This document shows, piece by piece, positions 1 to 8,238 of a DNA stretch of 64,000 bases. The stretch is from Pseudomonas sp. JQ170C. Its GTDB lineage: Bacteria; Pseudomonadota; Gammaproteobacteria; Pseudomonadales; Pseudomonadaceae. The first letter of the stretch is position 1. Each line of letters opens with the position of its first letter. The position numbers and the translations under genes are program-made. Where the stretch lies: positions 3,378,501 to 3,442,500 of the forward strand of contig NZ_CP141608.1 in the NCBI RefSeq assembly GCF_035581345.1. The letters are read 5' to 3'. The notes below the pieces were generated by a model. The model worked only from the letters and a program-made list of their open reading frames with translations, was not told the origin of the DNA and did not search any database.

Positions 1-1682
1 TGCTGGTCGGGACGTACCAGCAGGCAGCCGTCTTCGCCGATTTCCCGCTGGCGTGCCCAATCGCCGTAGCTGTCGGCATAGTCGAGGCCCAGGCCGATAC
101 GCCGCACTTCAAGGTCGATACCCAGTTCGCGAGCCGCCGCCACGGCGGCGCGGCACCAGCCATCACCGCCATGGCCGGTGAGCAGGGTCAGGCGGCCCTG
201 GCCACAGATATCCAGGGTCGATACCTGCTGCCCCCGTGCATCGTTGAGCCAGGCATGGGGCAAGCGGGCGCCGGGCCAGGTGGTGGGATGGTAGTAGAGC
301 TCCGGGTCGCGGCTGTAGGCCGGCTGCTCGCTGCCATCGTCCAGCACCGCGGCGCTGCGGTAGCGCTGGCCCAGCTCCACGCCATGGCAGTTGAACTGGT
401 AGTGCTGCAACTGGATGGCCTGCTCCAGCGCCGCCCGACGCTCGCGCCCCAGTGCCGTGTCGGCGTGCAACTCGTCCAGGCGTTCCCAGCCTTCGGCTTC
501 GCTTTGGCCCGGCTCGAACCCCAGCGCGCTGGAGATCGGCAGCATGTTGCGCACGCTGGCCATGGCCCGGTTCACCACCTGCTGGCCAACCGGCTGGCGC
601 TCCTGGGAGTAGCTGTCCAGCAGCCCCGCCCCTGCCTGGCCCTTGAGCACCAGTGCCAGCTTCCAGGCCAGGTTGTAGGCATCCTGCACCGAGGTATTGG
701 TACCCAGGCCATTGGCCGGGGGATGCCGGTGCACCGCATCGCCGCAACAGAACACCCGGCCTTGCCCGTAGCGGTCGGCCACCACCTGGTTGATCTGCCA
801 CTTGCTGGTCGAGAGCACTTGCACCGGAATATCGGCATCACCAATCACCCGCCGTGCCCGTTCGATCACCGCCGCCTCGCTGAGGTCGGGCTCGCCCTGG
901 GCGGGGTCGTACATGAACAGCATCACCCACTCATCCCACGGGCGCACACAGATGAAGGTGCCGCTGCCGACCCAGTAGTCGTTGCCCGGCTGCACCATCC
1001 AGTACAACACCCCCGGGCGGCTTTCGCAGTAGCGACGCAGGTCGGCCCGCAACCAGACGTTGACCGCACAGCCCAGGCCCATCTGCCCTTGCAGGGGGAT
1101 ACCGAGTTGCTCCATGACCCGGCTGCGGGCACCGTCGGCGCCGATCATGTACTGCGCCCGCACGGTGAATTCCCGCCCGGTAACCCGGTCGAGAATGCGA
1201 GCGGTGACGCCGTGGTCGTCCTGGGTGAAGTCGAGCAGTTCGTTGTCAAAGCGCATTTCGCTGCCAGCGCGCAGCGCGGCATTGGCAACAATCGGCTCCA
1301 TCAGGTGCTGGGGAATGTTGCACATGGCCGATGGGCTGGCTTTCTCGTAATCGGACTTGCGCTCGATGGCGTTGCCCCAGGTGAGCAGGCGGCCCAGCTC
1401 CTGGCCGCTGAAGCTGGTGGCCCAGACGTTGTTGGCCATCAGCTCGTGGGGGCTGGCGGCGGCGGTTACCTGGGGCTCGACGCCGGCATCGCGAAACACC
1501 TCCATGGTGCGCTGGTTGGTGATGTGCGCGCGGGGGCTGTTGGCCGTCCAGCGGTACTTGTTGATCAACAGGCTCTTGATGCCATAGCGCGACAACAACA
1601 GCGACGCCGTGAGGCCCGCCGGCCCGCCGCCCACGATCAGGACGGGCACCTCGATGTGCGGGGTCGATTCTTGCTGGTTCAT
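1..1682 (-). CDS. FAD-dependent aromatic ring hydroxylase (TfdB/phenol-monooxygenase type), C-terminus cut by window edge
   Basis: Flavoprotein monooxygenase of the PHBH/phenol hydroxylase family, expected to hydroxylate a phenolic ring with NAD(P)H and O2 in the cytoplasm. Visible motifs are the dinucleotide-binding GGGPAG at residues 18-23, the GADG motif at about 181-184 and the second FAD motif CGDAVHRHPP with Gly-Asp at about 314-315, then the start of the thioredoxin-like C-terminal domain. About 560 codons are visible and no in-frame stop occurs before position 1, so the 3' end lies outside. The start is the ATG at 1680-1682, 31 bases after the VOC gene. It is the last visible gene of a three-gene operon with an extradiol-dioxygenase-like protein and an FAH hydrolase, which fits ortho-hydroxylation of a phenol followed by ring cleavage. 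The substrate is unknown; 2,4-dichlorophenol-hydroxylase-like enzymes are the closest I recall. Confidence 0.85.
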   Translation of the reverse strand, partial: MNQQESTPHIEVPVLIVGGGPAGLTASLLLSRYGIKSLLINKYRWTANSPRAHITNQRTMEVFRDAGVEPQVTAAASPHELMANNVWATSFSGQELGRLLTWGNAIERKSDYEKASPSAMCNIPQHLMEPIVANAALRAGSEMRFDNELLDFTQDDHGVTARILDRVTGREFTVRAQYMIGADGARSRVMEQLGIPLQGQMGLGCAVNVWLRADLRRYCESRPGVLYWMVQPGNDYWVGSGTFICVRPWDEWVMLFMYDPAQGEPDLSEAAVIERARRVIGDADIPVQVLSTSKWQINQVVADRYGQGRVFCCGDAVHRHPPANGLGTNTSVQDAYNLAWKLALVLKGQAGAGLLDSYSQERQPVGQQVVNRAMASVRNMLPISSALGFEPGQSEAEGWERLDELHADTALGRERRAALEQAIQLQHYQFNCHGVELGQRYRSAAVLDDGSEQPAYSRDPELYYHPTTWPGARLPHAWLNDARGQQVSTLDICGQGRLTLLTGHGGDGWCRAAVAAARELGIDLEVRRIGLGLDYADSYGDWARQREIGEDGCLLVRPDQ

Positions 1683-1713
1683 TATTGTTCTCCAGTGTTG
1701 CCTGTGTTGCGTA

Positions 1714-2637
1714 TCAAGGCTGCGCCTGATCCGCCGCCTCGGTGTTGAAGATGAAGTAGTCGGGCACTTGCGGGCCCCAGAGGTAGAGCGAGCTTTCGGC
1801 AGGAAAGTCGCCGGCTGGCCACTGCGTCCCCGCCTCGATGTAGTCCATTTCGGTGGAGTACTCGCTGAACGACCCCCAAGGATCGCGCACGTAATGGAAG
1901 TAGTTGGAACCCAGGCAATGGCGCCCGGTACCCCAGCCTTCGCGATAGCCGGCCGCCGCCATCTGCTCGGCGCCGTTGCCCACCTCGTCGATGCTGCCCA
2001 CTTCCCAGGCCGCATGGTGAAAGCCCTTGGCGCTGCTCTTGGCGAAGGCCACCAGGTGGTGGTCGCAGCCGTGGCGGGCATGGGTGAAGGCGATGATGTC
2101 CTGGGAGCGATCCGACAACGTGAGCCCCAGCACTGACTCATAGAACGCGACCCCACGGGACACATCAGGGGTAAACAGCAGCACATGGGAAAGCCGTTGC
2201 GGGCGCACCTGGGTCACGTCGACGCGGCTGCCGACGCCGCGCAGGCCACGAACCACCGGCGGGCTCGGCATCCGCGCATCCGGCATGGTTTTGACCCCCA
2301 CCTTGATCTGCAGCAGATTGCCGTCCGGGTCGCGGAACCAGAAGCCTGTGCCGTCGCCATGCTCGAACCGCGCCCCGCTCTGCTCCACTTGCTGGCGCAG
2401 CGCGGCGTAATCGGACGCAAAGCAGTTGAAACTGATCCAGGCCAGGGACTTGGCCGCCCCCGGCAGTAGCTGCAACCAGCGATGGCCATCGGCGGCGGAT
2501 ACCGCCAGTTGCCCGCCGTGGGCCTGCACATCGAGGCCGAAATGGCCGAAAAAGTGCTGTGCCTCGCTCAGCGAAGGCACGAACAACGCGTAATGATCGA
2601 TTGAATGCACGCCACGAACTGTCGTGATGCTCATCAT
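1714..2637 (-). CDS. VOC-family extradiol ring-cleavage dioxygenase-like protein
   Basis: Two-domain vicinal-oxygen-chelate protein of 307 residues, the usual size of type I extradiol dioxygenases (catechol 2,3-dioxygenase/BphC). The C-terminal module shows the expected 2-His-1-Glu metal site: His151 in LSHVLLF, His207/208 in GFHHAAWEV and Glu259 in GSFSEYS. The N-terminal module (about 10-115) is a degenerate copy. It probably opens the catechol made by the neighbouring hydroxylase, using Fe(II) and O2. It sits between the FAH gene and the hydroxylase gene on the same strand. The start may be either of two consecutive ATG codons (2637 or 2634). A glyoxalase-like non-dioxygenase role is possible, but the intact triad and context favour ring cleavage. 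Confidence 0.8.
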   Translation of the reverse strand: MMSITTVRGVHSIDHYALFVPSLSEAQHFFGHFGLDVQAHGGQLAVSAADGHRWLQLLPGAAKSLAWISFNCFASDYAALRQQVEQSGARFEHGDGTGFWFRDPDGNLLQIKVGVKTMPDARMPSPPVVRGLRGVGSRVDVTQVRPQRLSHVLLFTPDVSRGVAFYESVLGLTLSDRSQDIIAFTHARHGCDHHLVAFAKSSAKGFHHAAWEVGSIDEVGNGAEQMAAAGYREGWGTGRHCLGSNYFHYVRDPWGSFSEYSTEMDYIEAGTQWPAGDFPAESSLYLWGPQVPDYFIFNTEAADQAQP

Positions 2638-2705
2638 CGTCTCCCGTTCTTGTTGTCATCGAAGCGCCGGGGCAGGCCCTGCGCTTGCGTTGGCCGGCGT
2701 GGCAG

Positions 2706-3539
2706 TCAGGCTTCGTCGACCACCGGGTTGACCAGGCTGCCAATGCCTTCGATAGACACTTCGACCACGTCGCCCGCCTTGAGGTAGACCTTCGGGTTCA
2801 TGCCAAAGCCAACCCCGGCCGGCGTGCCACTGACGATCACGTCACCGGCTTCGAGGGTCACCGCTTCGCTCAAGGTGGCAATGATGGTGGCGACATCGAA
2901 GAGCATGTCGGTGGTGTTGGCCGACTGCACCACCTTGCCGTTCACCCGGGTCTGCAGCAGCAGGCCCTTGCCACCGGCCGGCAGCTCATCGGCCGTGACC
3001 AGGTCGGGGCCGAAGGCACCGGTGTCGTCGAAGTTCTTGCCCACGGTCCACTGCGGCGACTTGAACTGGTAGTCACGCACCGACGCCTCGTTGAACAGGG
3101 CATAGCCGGCGACGCAGGCCAGCGCCTGGTCCTTGGGAATGTGTCGACCGCCACTTTTGAGCACCACGGCCATTTCGCCTTCGTAGTCCAGGGTGTCGGA
3201 AATGCGTGGGCGCACCAACGGCTGATTGTGGGCCGTCAGGCTGGTGTTGAAGCGCGGGAACAGCGTGGGGTAATCGGGTTGGGCGTAGGGCGATTCTTTG
3301 GTGTGGTCTGCGTAGTTAAGGCCCACGCAGACGATTTTGCCGGGCTTGCGCATCAGGGGCAGGTAGTCCTGCTCGCCAATCTCCACCACCGGCCCCTGGG
3401 CACGGGCCCCGTAGGTGGTGAGGTCGACACCGTCGGCCAGCAGGGCTTCGAGGGTTTGCTCGCCCAGCACCTTGACCCCTTGCTCGGTACGTACACCCAG
3501 TGTCGGGCGGCCCTGGTGGTTGAAGTAGACATAGCGCAT
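2706..3539 (-). CDS. Fumarylacetoacetate hydrolase (FAH) family protein
   Basis: 277-residue member of the FAH superfamily, which includes fumarylpyruvate hydrolases, 2-oxopent-4-enoate hydratases and oxaloacetate decarboxylases. The family core starts at CVGLNYADHTKE (about 71-82), and the divalent-metal ligands are Glu120 and Glu122 in DYEGEMAVVL plus Asp156. As first gene of the ring-cleavage operon it probably processes a ring-opened dioxo acid made by the VOC enzyme. The exact reaction (hydrolysis, hydration or decarboxylation) cannot be told from sequence. The ATG at 3537-3539 faces the GntR gene across a 171-base AT-rich divergent region. Confidence 0.85.
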   Translation of the reverse strand: MRYVYFNHQGRPTLGVRTEQGVKVLGEQTLEALLADGVDLTTYGARAQGPVVEIGEQDYLPLMRKPGKIVCVGLNYADHTKESPYAQPDYPTLFPRFNTSLTAHNQPLVRPRISDTLDYEGEMAVVLKSGGRHIPKDQALACVAGYALFNEASVRDYQFKSPQWTVGKNFDDTGAFGPDLVTADELPAGGKGLLLQTRVNGKVVQSANTTDMLFDVATIIATLSEAVTLEAGDVIVSGTPAGVGFGMNPKVYLKAGDVVEVSIEGIGSLVNPVVDEA

Positions 3540-3610
3540 GGAAACGTTCCTCTGATTGTTATGGGATGGCCGCCCGGCGGGTCGGCGTGGACAGAAGCTA
3601 ACTCCGCAAC

Positions 3611-3640
3611 AAATATATCGTCAACCATAAAATATATTTT
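3611..3640. promoter_or_regulatory. AT-rich palindromic patch between the aromatic operon and the GntR gene
   Basis: In this GC-rich window the divergent intergenic region carries a striking AT island: AAATATAT at 3611-3618 and, 13 bases later, its inverted copy ATATATTT at 3632-3639. The second copy lies within the 12-base perfect palindrome AAAATATATTTT (3629-3640). The position between the FAH start (3539) and the GntR start (3711) makes it a candidate operator or promoter UP region for the divergent pair. Function is inferred from position only. Confidence 0.4.
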
Positions 3641-3710
3641 CTTGAGATTTTCGATAAAGAAGCCGGTGTGTATACTTTCGCTCATTCCGTTCCACGCCCG
3701 GACCCCGCCC

Positions 3711-4448
3711 ATGAATCAAGCACCCCGCCCTGGCGACATCGCCGAGCTGACAGAAAAGCGCACCATGGCCTCACAGCTGGAGTGGCGCGTACGCCAGGAC
3801 ATCATCAACGGCAAGCTGGTGCCGGGCAGCAAACTGCGGCTCAAGGAGTTGGCCGAATCCTATGACGCAGGCGTGATTCCGCTGCGCGAGGCGCTTTCCA
3901 GGCTCGCCGCCACGGGGTTCGTGAGTTCAGAAGATCAGAAGGGATTCAGTGTCGGACGCATCTCTGCCGACGAGATTCGCGACATTACCCGCACGCGCCT
4001 GCACATCGAGTGCAAGGCGCTGGAGCTGTCGATTCGCAACGGTGATGTCGAGTGGGAAAGCCGCCTGATCGCCGCCCATCACCGGCTGCATCGGCTGCAT
4101 CGGCTGCCGATCGTCGAAGGCCCCGAACGTTTGCTGCGAGGCGACTGGGAGCAGGCTCACGAAACCTTCCACATGGCGCTGCTGGCCAACTGCGACTCGC
4201 CCTGGCTGTTGCGCTTCGCCCAACTGCTGCGTGATCAGACGGCCCGCTACCGTGTGCTGGCCATGCACTATGCTGGCAGTGTCCATCGCGACGTGGCCGG
4301 TGAACACAAGGCGTTGCTTGACGCGGCCCTGGCCAAAGACACTGAAAAAGCCTGTGCGCTACTGACCGAACACTACGAAGCCACCACCGGCACCGTGCTC
4401 AAACACACCTTGCTCGGCGGCAATCAACAGGATGCTGACCATGCCTAA
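3711..4448 (+). CDS. GntR-family transcriptional regulator with FCD ligand domain
   Basis: 245-residue regulator: an N-terminal winged helix (about 20-90, with LRLKELAESYDAGVIPLREALSRL as the recognition region) and a helical FCD effector domain. The FCD domain carries the spaced His and Asp/Arg residues that usually hold a metal and a carboxylate ligand. It is divergent from the FAH-VOC-hydroxylase operon and is most likely its repressor, responding to a pathway intermediate. The reading frame stays open far upstream, but the ATG at 3711 gives the correct family length and lies just past the AT-rich divergent region. The next gene overlaps its 3' end. Confidence 0.85.
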   Translation: MNQAPRPGDIAELTEKRTMASQLEWRVRQDIINGKLVPGSKLRLKELAESYDAGVIPLREALSRLAATGFVSSEDQKGFSVGRISADEIRDITRTRLHIECKALELSIRNGDVEWESRLIAAHHRLHRLHRLPIVEGPERLLRGDWEQAHETFHMALLANCDSPWLLRFAQLLRDQTARYRVLAMHYAGSVHRDVAGEHKALLDAALAKDTEKACALLTEHYEATTGTVLKHTLLGGNQQDADHA

Positions 4449-4740
4449 GGCGTTATTGACCTTCACCACCTGCATTGCCTCGGTGTTCGTTGCCGGGTGC
4501 TCCACGCAACTGACCGACGCGGGGGCGAAGGTCGACCTGGTGACAGCCGCCTCATCGCAACACTGTGACCTGGTCTCGATGTTCACCGTACAAGGCGCCG
4601 ATCCCGACGAGACCTTGCGCATGGCGTTCAATCGAGCGGCGGTGCTGGGTGCGGACAGCCTGGCGGTTGCCGATGGCAAGGAAACCTCGGACGGCGCCGA
4701 AATCAACGGCGCCGCCCTGGTCTGTCACCCACAAGGATGA
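4441..4740 (+). CDS. Small predicted lipoprotein (DUF4156-like)
   Basis: 99-residue protein with a lipoprotein signal: a hydrophobic stretch ending in the lipobox VAGC, with the acylated Cys at residue 20. The mature part contains a pair of Cys residues and a conserved-looking GAD segment resembling DUF4156/RcsF-like small envelope lipoproteins, but I cannot assign a function. The ATG at 4441 is preferred over the one at 4432 because AGGA lies 8 bases upstream of it. It overlaps the end of the GntR gene by 8 bases, so it is likely co-transcribed, and it ends tail-to-tail with the binding-protein gene at 4751. Confidence 0.65.
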   Translation: MPKALLTFTTCIASVFVAGCSTQLTDAGAKVDLVTAASSQHCDLVSMFTVQGADPDETLRMAFNRAAVLGADSLAVADGKETSDGAEINGAALVCHPQG

Positions 4741-4750
4741 CGCACCGGCC

Positions 4751-5839
4751 TCACAGCCCGCTGGTCACCTTGGTCCACAACCGGGTGACCTGACGCATCA
4801 CTTTCGGTGGCATGGCCTTGAGCGGGAACAAGGTGGACATCACCTCCGGCGCCGGGTACATGGCCGGGTCATCGCGCAATTGCTGGTCCACCAGCGGCAG
4901 CGCCGCACTGTTGCCATTGGGGTAATGGATGGCGTTGCTGATGTCGGCAATCACCTTCGGCTCAAGCAGGTAGTTCATGTAGGCGTAGCCGTTGTCCTGG
5001 TTGGGCGCGTTGCGGGGCATCACCACCATGTCCACGGCCAGGGTCGAACCTTCCTTGGGAATCGAGTAGCCGATGTTCACGCCGTTGTTCGCTTCGCGGG
5101 CGATGGTCGCGGCCTGGGCGATGTCGCCGCTGAAGCCGATGGCCACGCAAATGTTGCCGTTGGAAAGGTCACTGACGTACTTGGACTGGTGAAAGTACTG
5201 CACGTACGGCTTGACCTTCAGCAGCGCCGCCTCGGCCTGCTTGTAGTCGGCCAGGTGCTCGCTGTCGTGCTTGAGGCCCAGGTAGTTGAGGGTAATGGGC
5301 AGCATCTGGGTCGAGTTGTCGATGAACGCGACCCCGCACTGGCTGAGCTTCTCCATGTTCTTCGGATCGAACAGCAGGTCCCAGCTGTGAGTCACGTCGG
5401 TACTGCCGAAGATCGCCTTGATCTTGTCGACGTTGTAGCCGATGCCGACCGTTACCCACATGTACGGAAAGCCGTACTCGTTGCCGGGGTCGTTGACCTG
5501 GAGCATGTTCAGCAACTGCGGATCGAGGTTGTTCCAGTTGGGCAGCTTGCTCTTGTCCAGCTTCTGCAGGGCACCCGCCTTGATCAGTTGCGCCAGGAAG
5601 TGGTTGGAAGGGCTGACCACGTCATAGCCGCTGCTGCCCGTGATGAGCTTGGCCTCGAGCATTTCATTGCTGTCGATCAGATCGTAGGTGGTGCGGATGC
5701 CGGTCTGGGCGGTGAAGTTGCTCAGGGTGTCGGCGGCAATGTAGTTGCTCCAGTTGGAGATGCGCACGGTATCGTCCGCGACGGCAACCGCGCTGCACGC
5801 GGTACACAGGGCAACGGCAAGGTGTTTGAAAGGGATCAT
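4751..5839 (-). CDS. PotF-like polyamine-type ABC transporter periplasmic binding protein
   Basis: 362-residue extracellular solute-binding protein of the PotF/PotD/SpuD family. A cleavable signal peptide of about 21 residues ends in VAVAD. The mature start TVRISNWSNYIAADTL is characteristic of the putrescine/spermidine binding proteins, and FPYMWVTVGIGYNVDKIK is the typical middle segment. The frame is open further upstream, but the ATG at 5837-5839 places the signal peptide at the N-terminus. It follows the flavin amine oxidase gene by 25 bases. No permease or ATPase gene is adjacent, so this may be an orphan binding protein using a distant transporter, or a ligand sensor. Confidence 0.85.
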   Translation of the reverse strand: MIPFKHLAVALCTACSAVAVADDTVRISNWSNYIAADTLSNFTAQTGIRTTYDLIDSNEMLEAKLITGSSGYDVVSPSNHFLAQLIKAGALQKLDKSKLPNWNNLDPQLLNMLQVNDPGNEYGFPYMWVTVGIGYNVDKIKAIFGSTDVTHSWDLLFDPKNMEKLSQCGVAFIDNSTQMLPITLNYLGLKHDSEHLADYKQAEAALLKVKPYVQYFHQSKYVSDLSNGNICVAIGFSGDIAQAATIAREANNGVNIGYSIPKEGSTLAVDMVVMPRNAPNQDNGYAYMNYLLEPKVIADISNAIHYPNGNSAALPLVDQQLRDDPAMYPAPEVMSTLFPLKAMPPKVMRQVTRLWTKVTSGL

Positions 5840-5864
5840 GGCATTCTCGTTCTTGTTAGTGAGC

Positions 5865-7169
5865 TCAGGATTCTGATTTCGCGCGGCAGGCCTCGTAGCG
5901 CAGCCGCACCGAAGCACCGATATCGAAAAACGGGCTGGGCGGCAGCCAGCCAGGCGCAGCCTGCTCCAGCACACTGCTGAGCAAGGACGACTGACTGCCC
6001 GAGGCCATTTCCGCCAACAGGCGGCCCCACAAGGTGCCGCGCGCCACACCCGAGCCGTTGCAGCCCGCCACGGCATGAATGCCGCGGTCGACCCGGGCAA
6101 AGCGCGGTTCACCCGAGCGGGTGGCACTCAGGTGCCCGGTCCAGGTGAACTGCAGGTGCTGCTCGGTGATCCACGGGAAACGCCGTTGCAGGCCGCGCAC
6201 ATGGATGTCCCGGCGCGCTTGCAGGGCGCTGCCGACCAGGTCCTGGTGGCGGTACTCAACGGTGTTGCGAATCAGCAGGCGCCGGTCATTGGTCAGGCGC
6301 AGCGTGGCCCCGGCCGGCCGGGTCGACAACACGCCCCAGGGTGCCGGGCTGCCCATCTGCCGGTACTCGTCATCGGTCAATGGCCGGGTCAGCGAGGCGC
6401 TGAGCTCCAGCGCGAACACCGAGCGATCCACCAGGCCGACCCGCGGCATGAAGGCCCCTACGCACACCAGCACCTGGGCGGCCTCGACACTGCCATTGCG
6501 CGCCAAGGCGCGCACATTGCCGTTGGCCATACGCTCAAGCCCAGTGATGTCGGTGTGCTCGAACACCGCGACACTGTCCGGCAGGCTATCGAACAAGCCC
6601 TTGGCGTACTTGGCAGGCTGCAACAGCGCATTGCCGCCAGCGCAGAGAATGCCGGCCTGGTAGAAATCCGTGCCCAGGCGACTGGCCAGCGCCCTGCCCT
6701 CCAGGAACTCGGCGCGAGCGCCCACCGCCTGCAGGGTCTCGACCCGCTGGCGGGCTTCTTCGAGCTTCGCCGGGTCGTGTACGGCAAAGAAGTAACCGTC
6801 TTCGCGCCAGTCACAGTCGATGCCCAGGCTGTCGATGCGCTGACGCACCTCCTGGTTGGCCGCACGGCTGATTTCGGTGCTCTGCTGGTAATAGGCGTTG
6901 AGCGTGCGCCCGAGCAGTTCTTCGCCGCCGGGGTTTTCGTGGGCCACCACGAACCCTGAATTGCGTGCCGACGCGCCTTGGGCGGCGCGCTGGCGATCGA
7001 CCAGCACGATACGCGCCTGCGGGTGCATCCGGGCCAGGTGATGAGCCGCCGAAAGGCCGGTGAAGCCACCGCCGATGATCAGCCAGTCGGCCTGCTCTAC
7101 GCCACGCAAGCTGGCACGGGGGGCCGATTCCCCCGCCTGGACGATCCAGCCACAGCGATTTTCTGTCAT
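5865..7169 (-). CDS. FAD-dependent amine/amino-acid oxidoreductase (DadA/PuuB-like)
   Basis: 434-residue flavoprotein of the DAO fold with the N-terminal FAD signature GGGFTG at about 33-38 followed by SAAHHLAR. GASARNSGFV (about 66-75) is the segment seen in gamma-glutamylputrescine oxidases and related enzymes. The C-terminal GCNGSGVARGTLWGRLLAE closes the FAD site. Together with the downstream PotF-like protein this suggests oxidation of a polyamine or gamma-glutamyl-polyamine. The ATG at 7167-7169 is preceded by GAGGTGA. It is divergent from a LysR gene, probably its regulator. The substrate is inferred. Confidence 0.8.
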   Translation of the reverse strand: MTENRCGWIVQAGESAPRASLRGVEQADWLIIGGGFTGLSAAHHLARMHPQARIVLVDRQRAAQGASARNSGFVVAHENPGGEELLGRTLNAYYQQSTEISRAANQEVRQRIDSLGIDCDWREDGYFFAVHDPAKLEEARQRVETLQAVGARAEFLEGRALASRLGTDFYQAGILCAGGNALLQPAKYAKGLFDSLPDSVAVFEHTDITGLERMANGNVRALARNGSVEAAQVLVCVGAFMPRVGLVDRSVFALELSASLTRPLTDDEYRQMGSPAPWGVLSTRPAGATLRLTNDRRLLIRNTVEYRHQDLVGSALQARRDIHVRGLQRRFPWITEQHLQFTWTGHLSATRSGEPRFARVDRGIHAVAGCNGSGVARGTLWGRLLAEMASGSQSSLLSSVLEQAAPGWLPPSPFFDIGASVRLRYEACRAKSES

Positions 7170-7323
7170 GTGTTCACCTCATGCCGCTCGTGCTTGTTGT
7201 AGGCCGGCGCCATGAACTATTAGCATGCTTGCATGCCGTTCAGCTGATCGCCTGAGCACGAAAATAAGAGGTTAACGATGCGCAATCCAACGCTATTAAC
7301 GCATTCATCCATGCCGTTTTCGC

Positions 7324-8220
7324 ATGAATAAATTCTTCAGGGCACCGTCGATGCATGCCCTGCAGGCGCTGGTCGAAGTGGCAGACACGGGCAACTTCAC
7401 CGAAGCGGCTACCCGCTTGTGCCTGACCCAGAGCGCGGTGAGCCGCAAGATCCAGCAACTGGAGAGTCACTATGGCGTGGCGCTGCTGGTGCGCAACAGT
7501 CGCCATGTGGCCTTGACTGCCGAAGGCAGGGAAGTACTGGAGTCGGCCCGGCGGATGCTCAGCGAGCTTCAGGCCCTTGAACTGCGCCTCGCCCCACGGG
7601 ATACACCCCTGCGCATCCGCATTCATGTCTCGCTGGCCGTGCGTTGGCTGCTGCCGCGCCTGACCGACTTCTACCAGCGTTATCCCGACCTGACCCTGTC
7701 GATCGAAACCGTGGCCACCGCGCAGGTGGACCCTGCGGGTGATTGTGATGCCTGCGTTGTCTACCTGCCTGCACCCCCGGCGGATCCGGCCCAGCACACC
7801 CTGTTTGAAGAAGTCCTGGTACCGGTCTGCGCACCGGGCGTGGTGGATGGCAAGCCTGCGCCCGAAGGGCTTGAGTCGCTGGCTCACTACCCGCTGATTC
7901 ACGGCTCGACCGATCATGTGGAATGGTCGTGCTGGCTGAAAGCCAACGGCCAGGCGCTGTCGGGGCATCGCAAACACGTCACCTTCAACCTCGACGAACT
8001 GGCCCTGGACGCGGCGACCCGAGGCCTGGGCATTGCCATGACCGACCTGGCACTGGCGCAGGAACTGATAGACCGCGGAGACCTGACCATCCCCTTTGGC
8101 CCGGCCATCAGGACTGGCGGTGTGTATGCCTTGTGGATGCAGCCCTCCAGCGCCCGCCACCCGGCCCGGCAGGCGGTGCTGGACTGGTTCCTTGGAAGTA
8201 ACGGGCTTGCCCCGCGATAA
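7324..8220 (+). CDS. LysR-family transcriptional regulator
   Basis: 298-residue LTTR: winged helix-turn-helix at about 10-70 (MHALQALVEVADTGNFTEAA, then SAVSRKIQQLE) followed by the periplasmic-binding-protein-like effector domain. The arrangement resembles GcvA-type LTTRs. It is transcribed away from the flavin oxidase/PotF-like pair and is probably its activator; the 154-base gap would hold the operators. The last residues (GLAPR, then TAA) are encoded by a sequence identical to the core of the local REP element, so the native C-terminus seems to have been rewritten by a REP remnant. Confidence 0.85.
   Translation: MNKFFRAPSMHALQALVEVADTGNFTEAATRLCLTQSAVSRKIQQLESHYGVALLVRNSRHVALTAEGREVLESARRMLSELQALELRLAPRDTPLRIRIHVSLAVRWLLPRLTDFYQRYPDLTLSIETVATAQVDPAGDCDACVVYLPAPPADPAQHTLFEEVLVPVCAPGVVDGKPAPEGLESLAHYPLIHGSTDHVEWSCWLKANGQALSGHRKHVTFNLDELALDAATRGLGIAMTDLALAQELIDRGDLTIPFGPAIRTGGVYALWMQPSSARHPARQAVLDWFLGSNGLAPR
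8202..8220 (+). repeat. REP half-element forming the 3' end of the LysR gene
   Basis: CGGGCTTGCCCCGCGATAA matches the core of the REP palindromes found at 34331, 36711 and 42714. It supplies the last codons and the TAA stop of the LysR gene. No matching inverted partner follows; only the short GTCGCGGCGCGG before the convergent acyl-CoA dehydrogenase gene resembles a decayed second half. Confidence 0.7.
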
Positions 8221-8238
8221 GGCCGGTCGCGGCGCGGA

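Noticed and set aside
2685..3710. Upstream extension of the GntR frame to 2685
   Set aside because: The extension overlaps the FAH gene on the other strand, lacks family similarity, and the ATG at 3711 gives the right length.
4751..6127. Longer N-terminus for the PotF-like protein
   Set aside because: The extra 95 residues overlap the upstream oxidase gene and are low-complexity, and the signal peptide starts at the internal ATG (5839).
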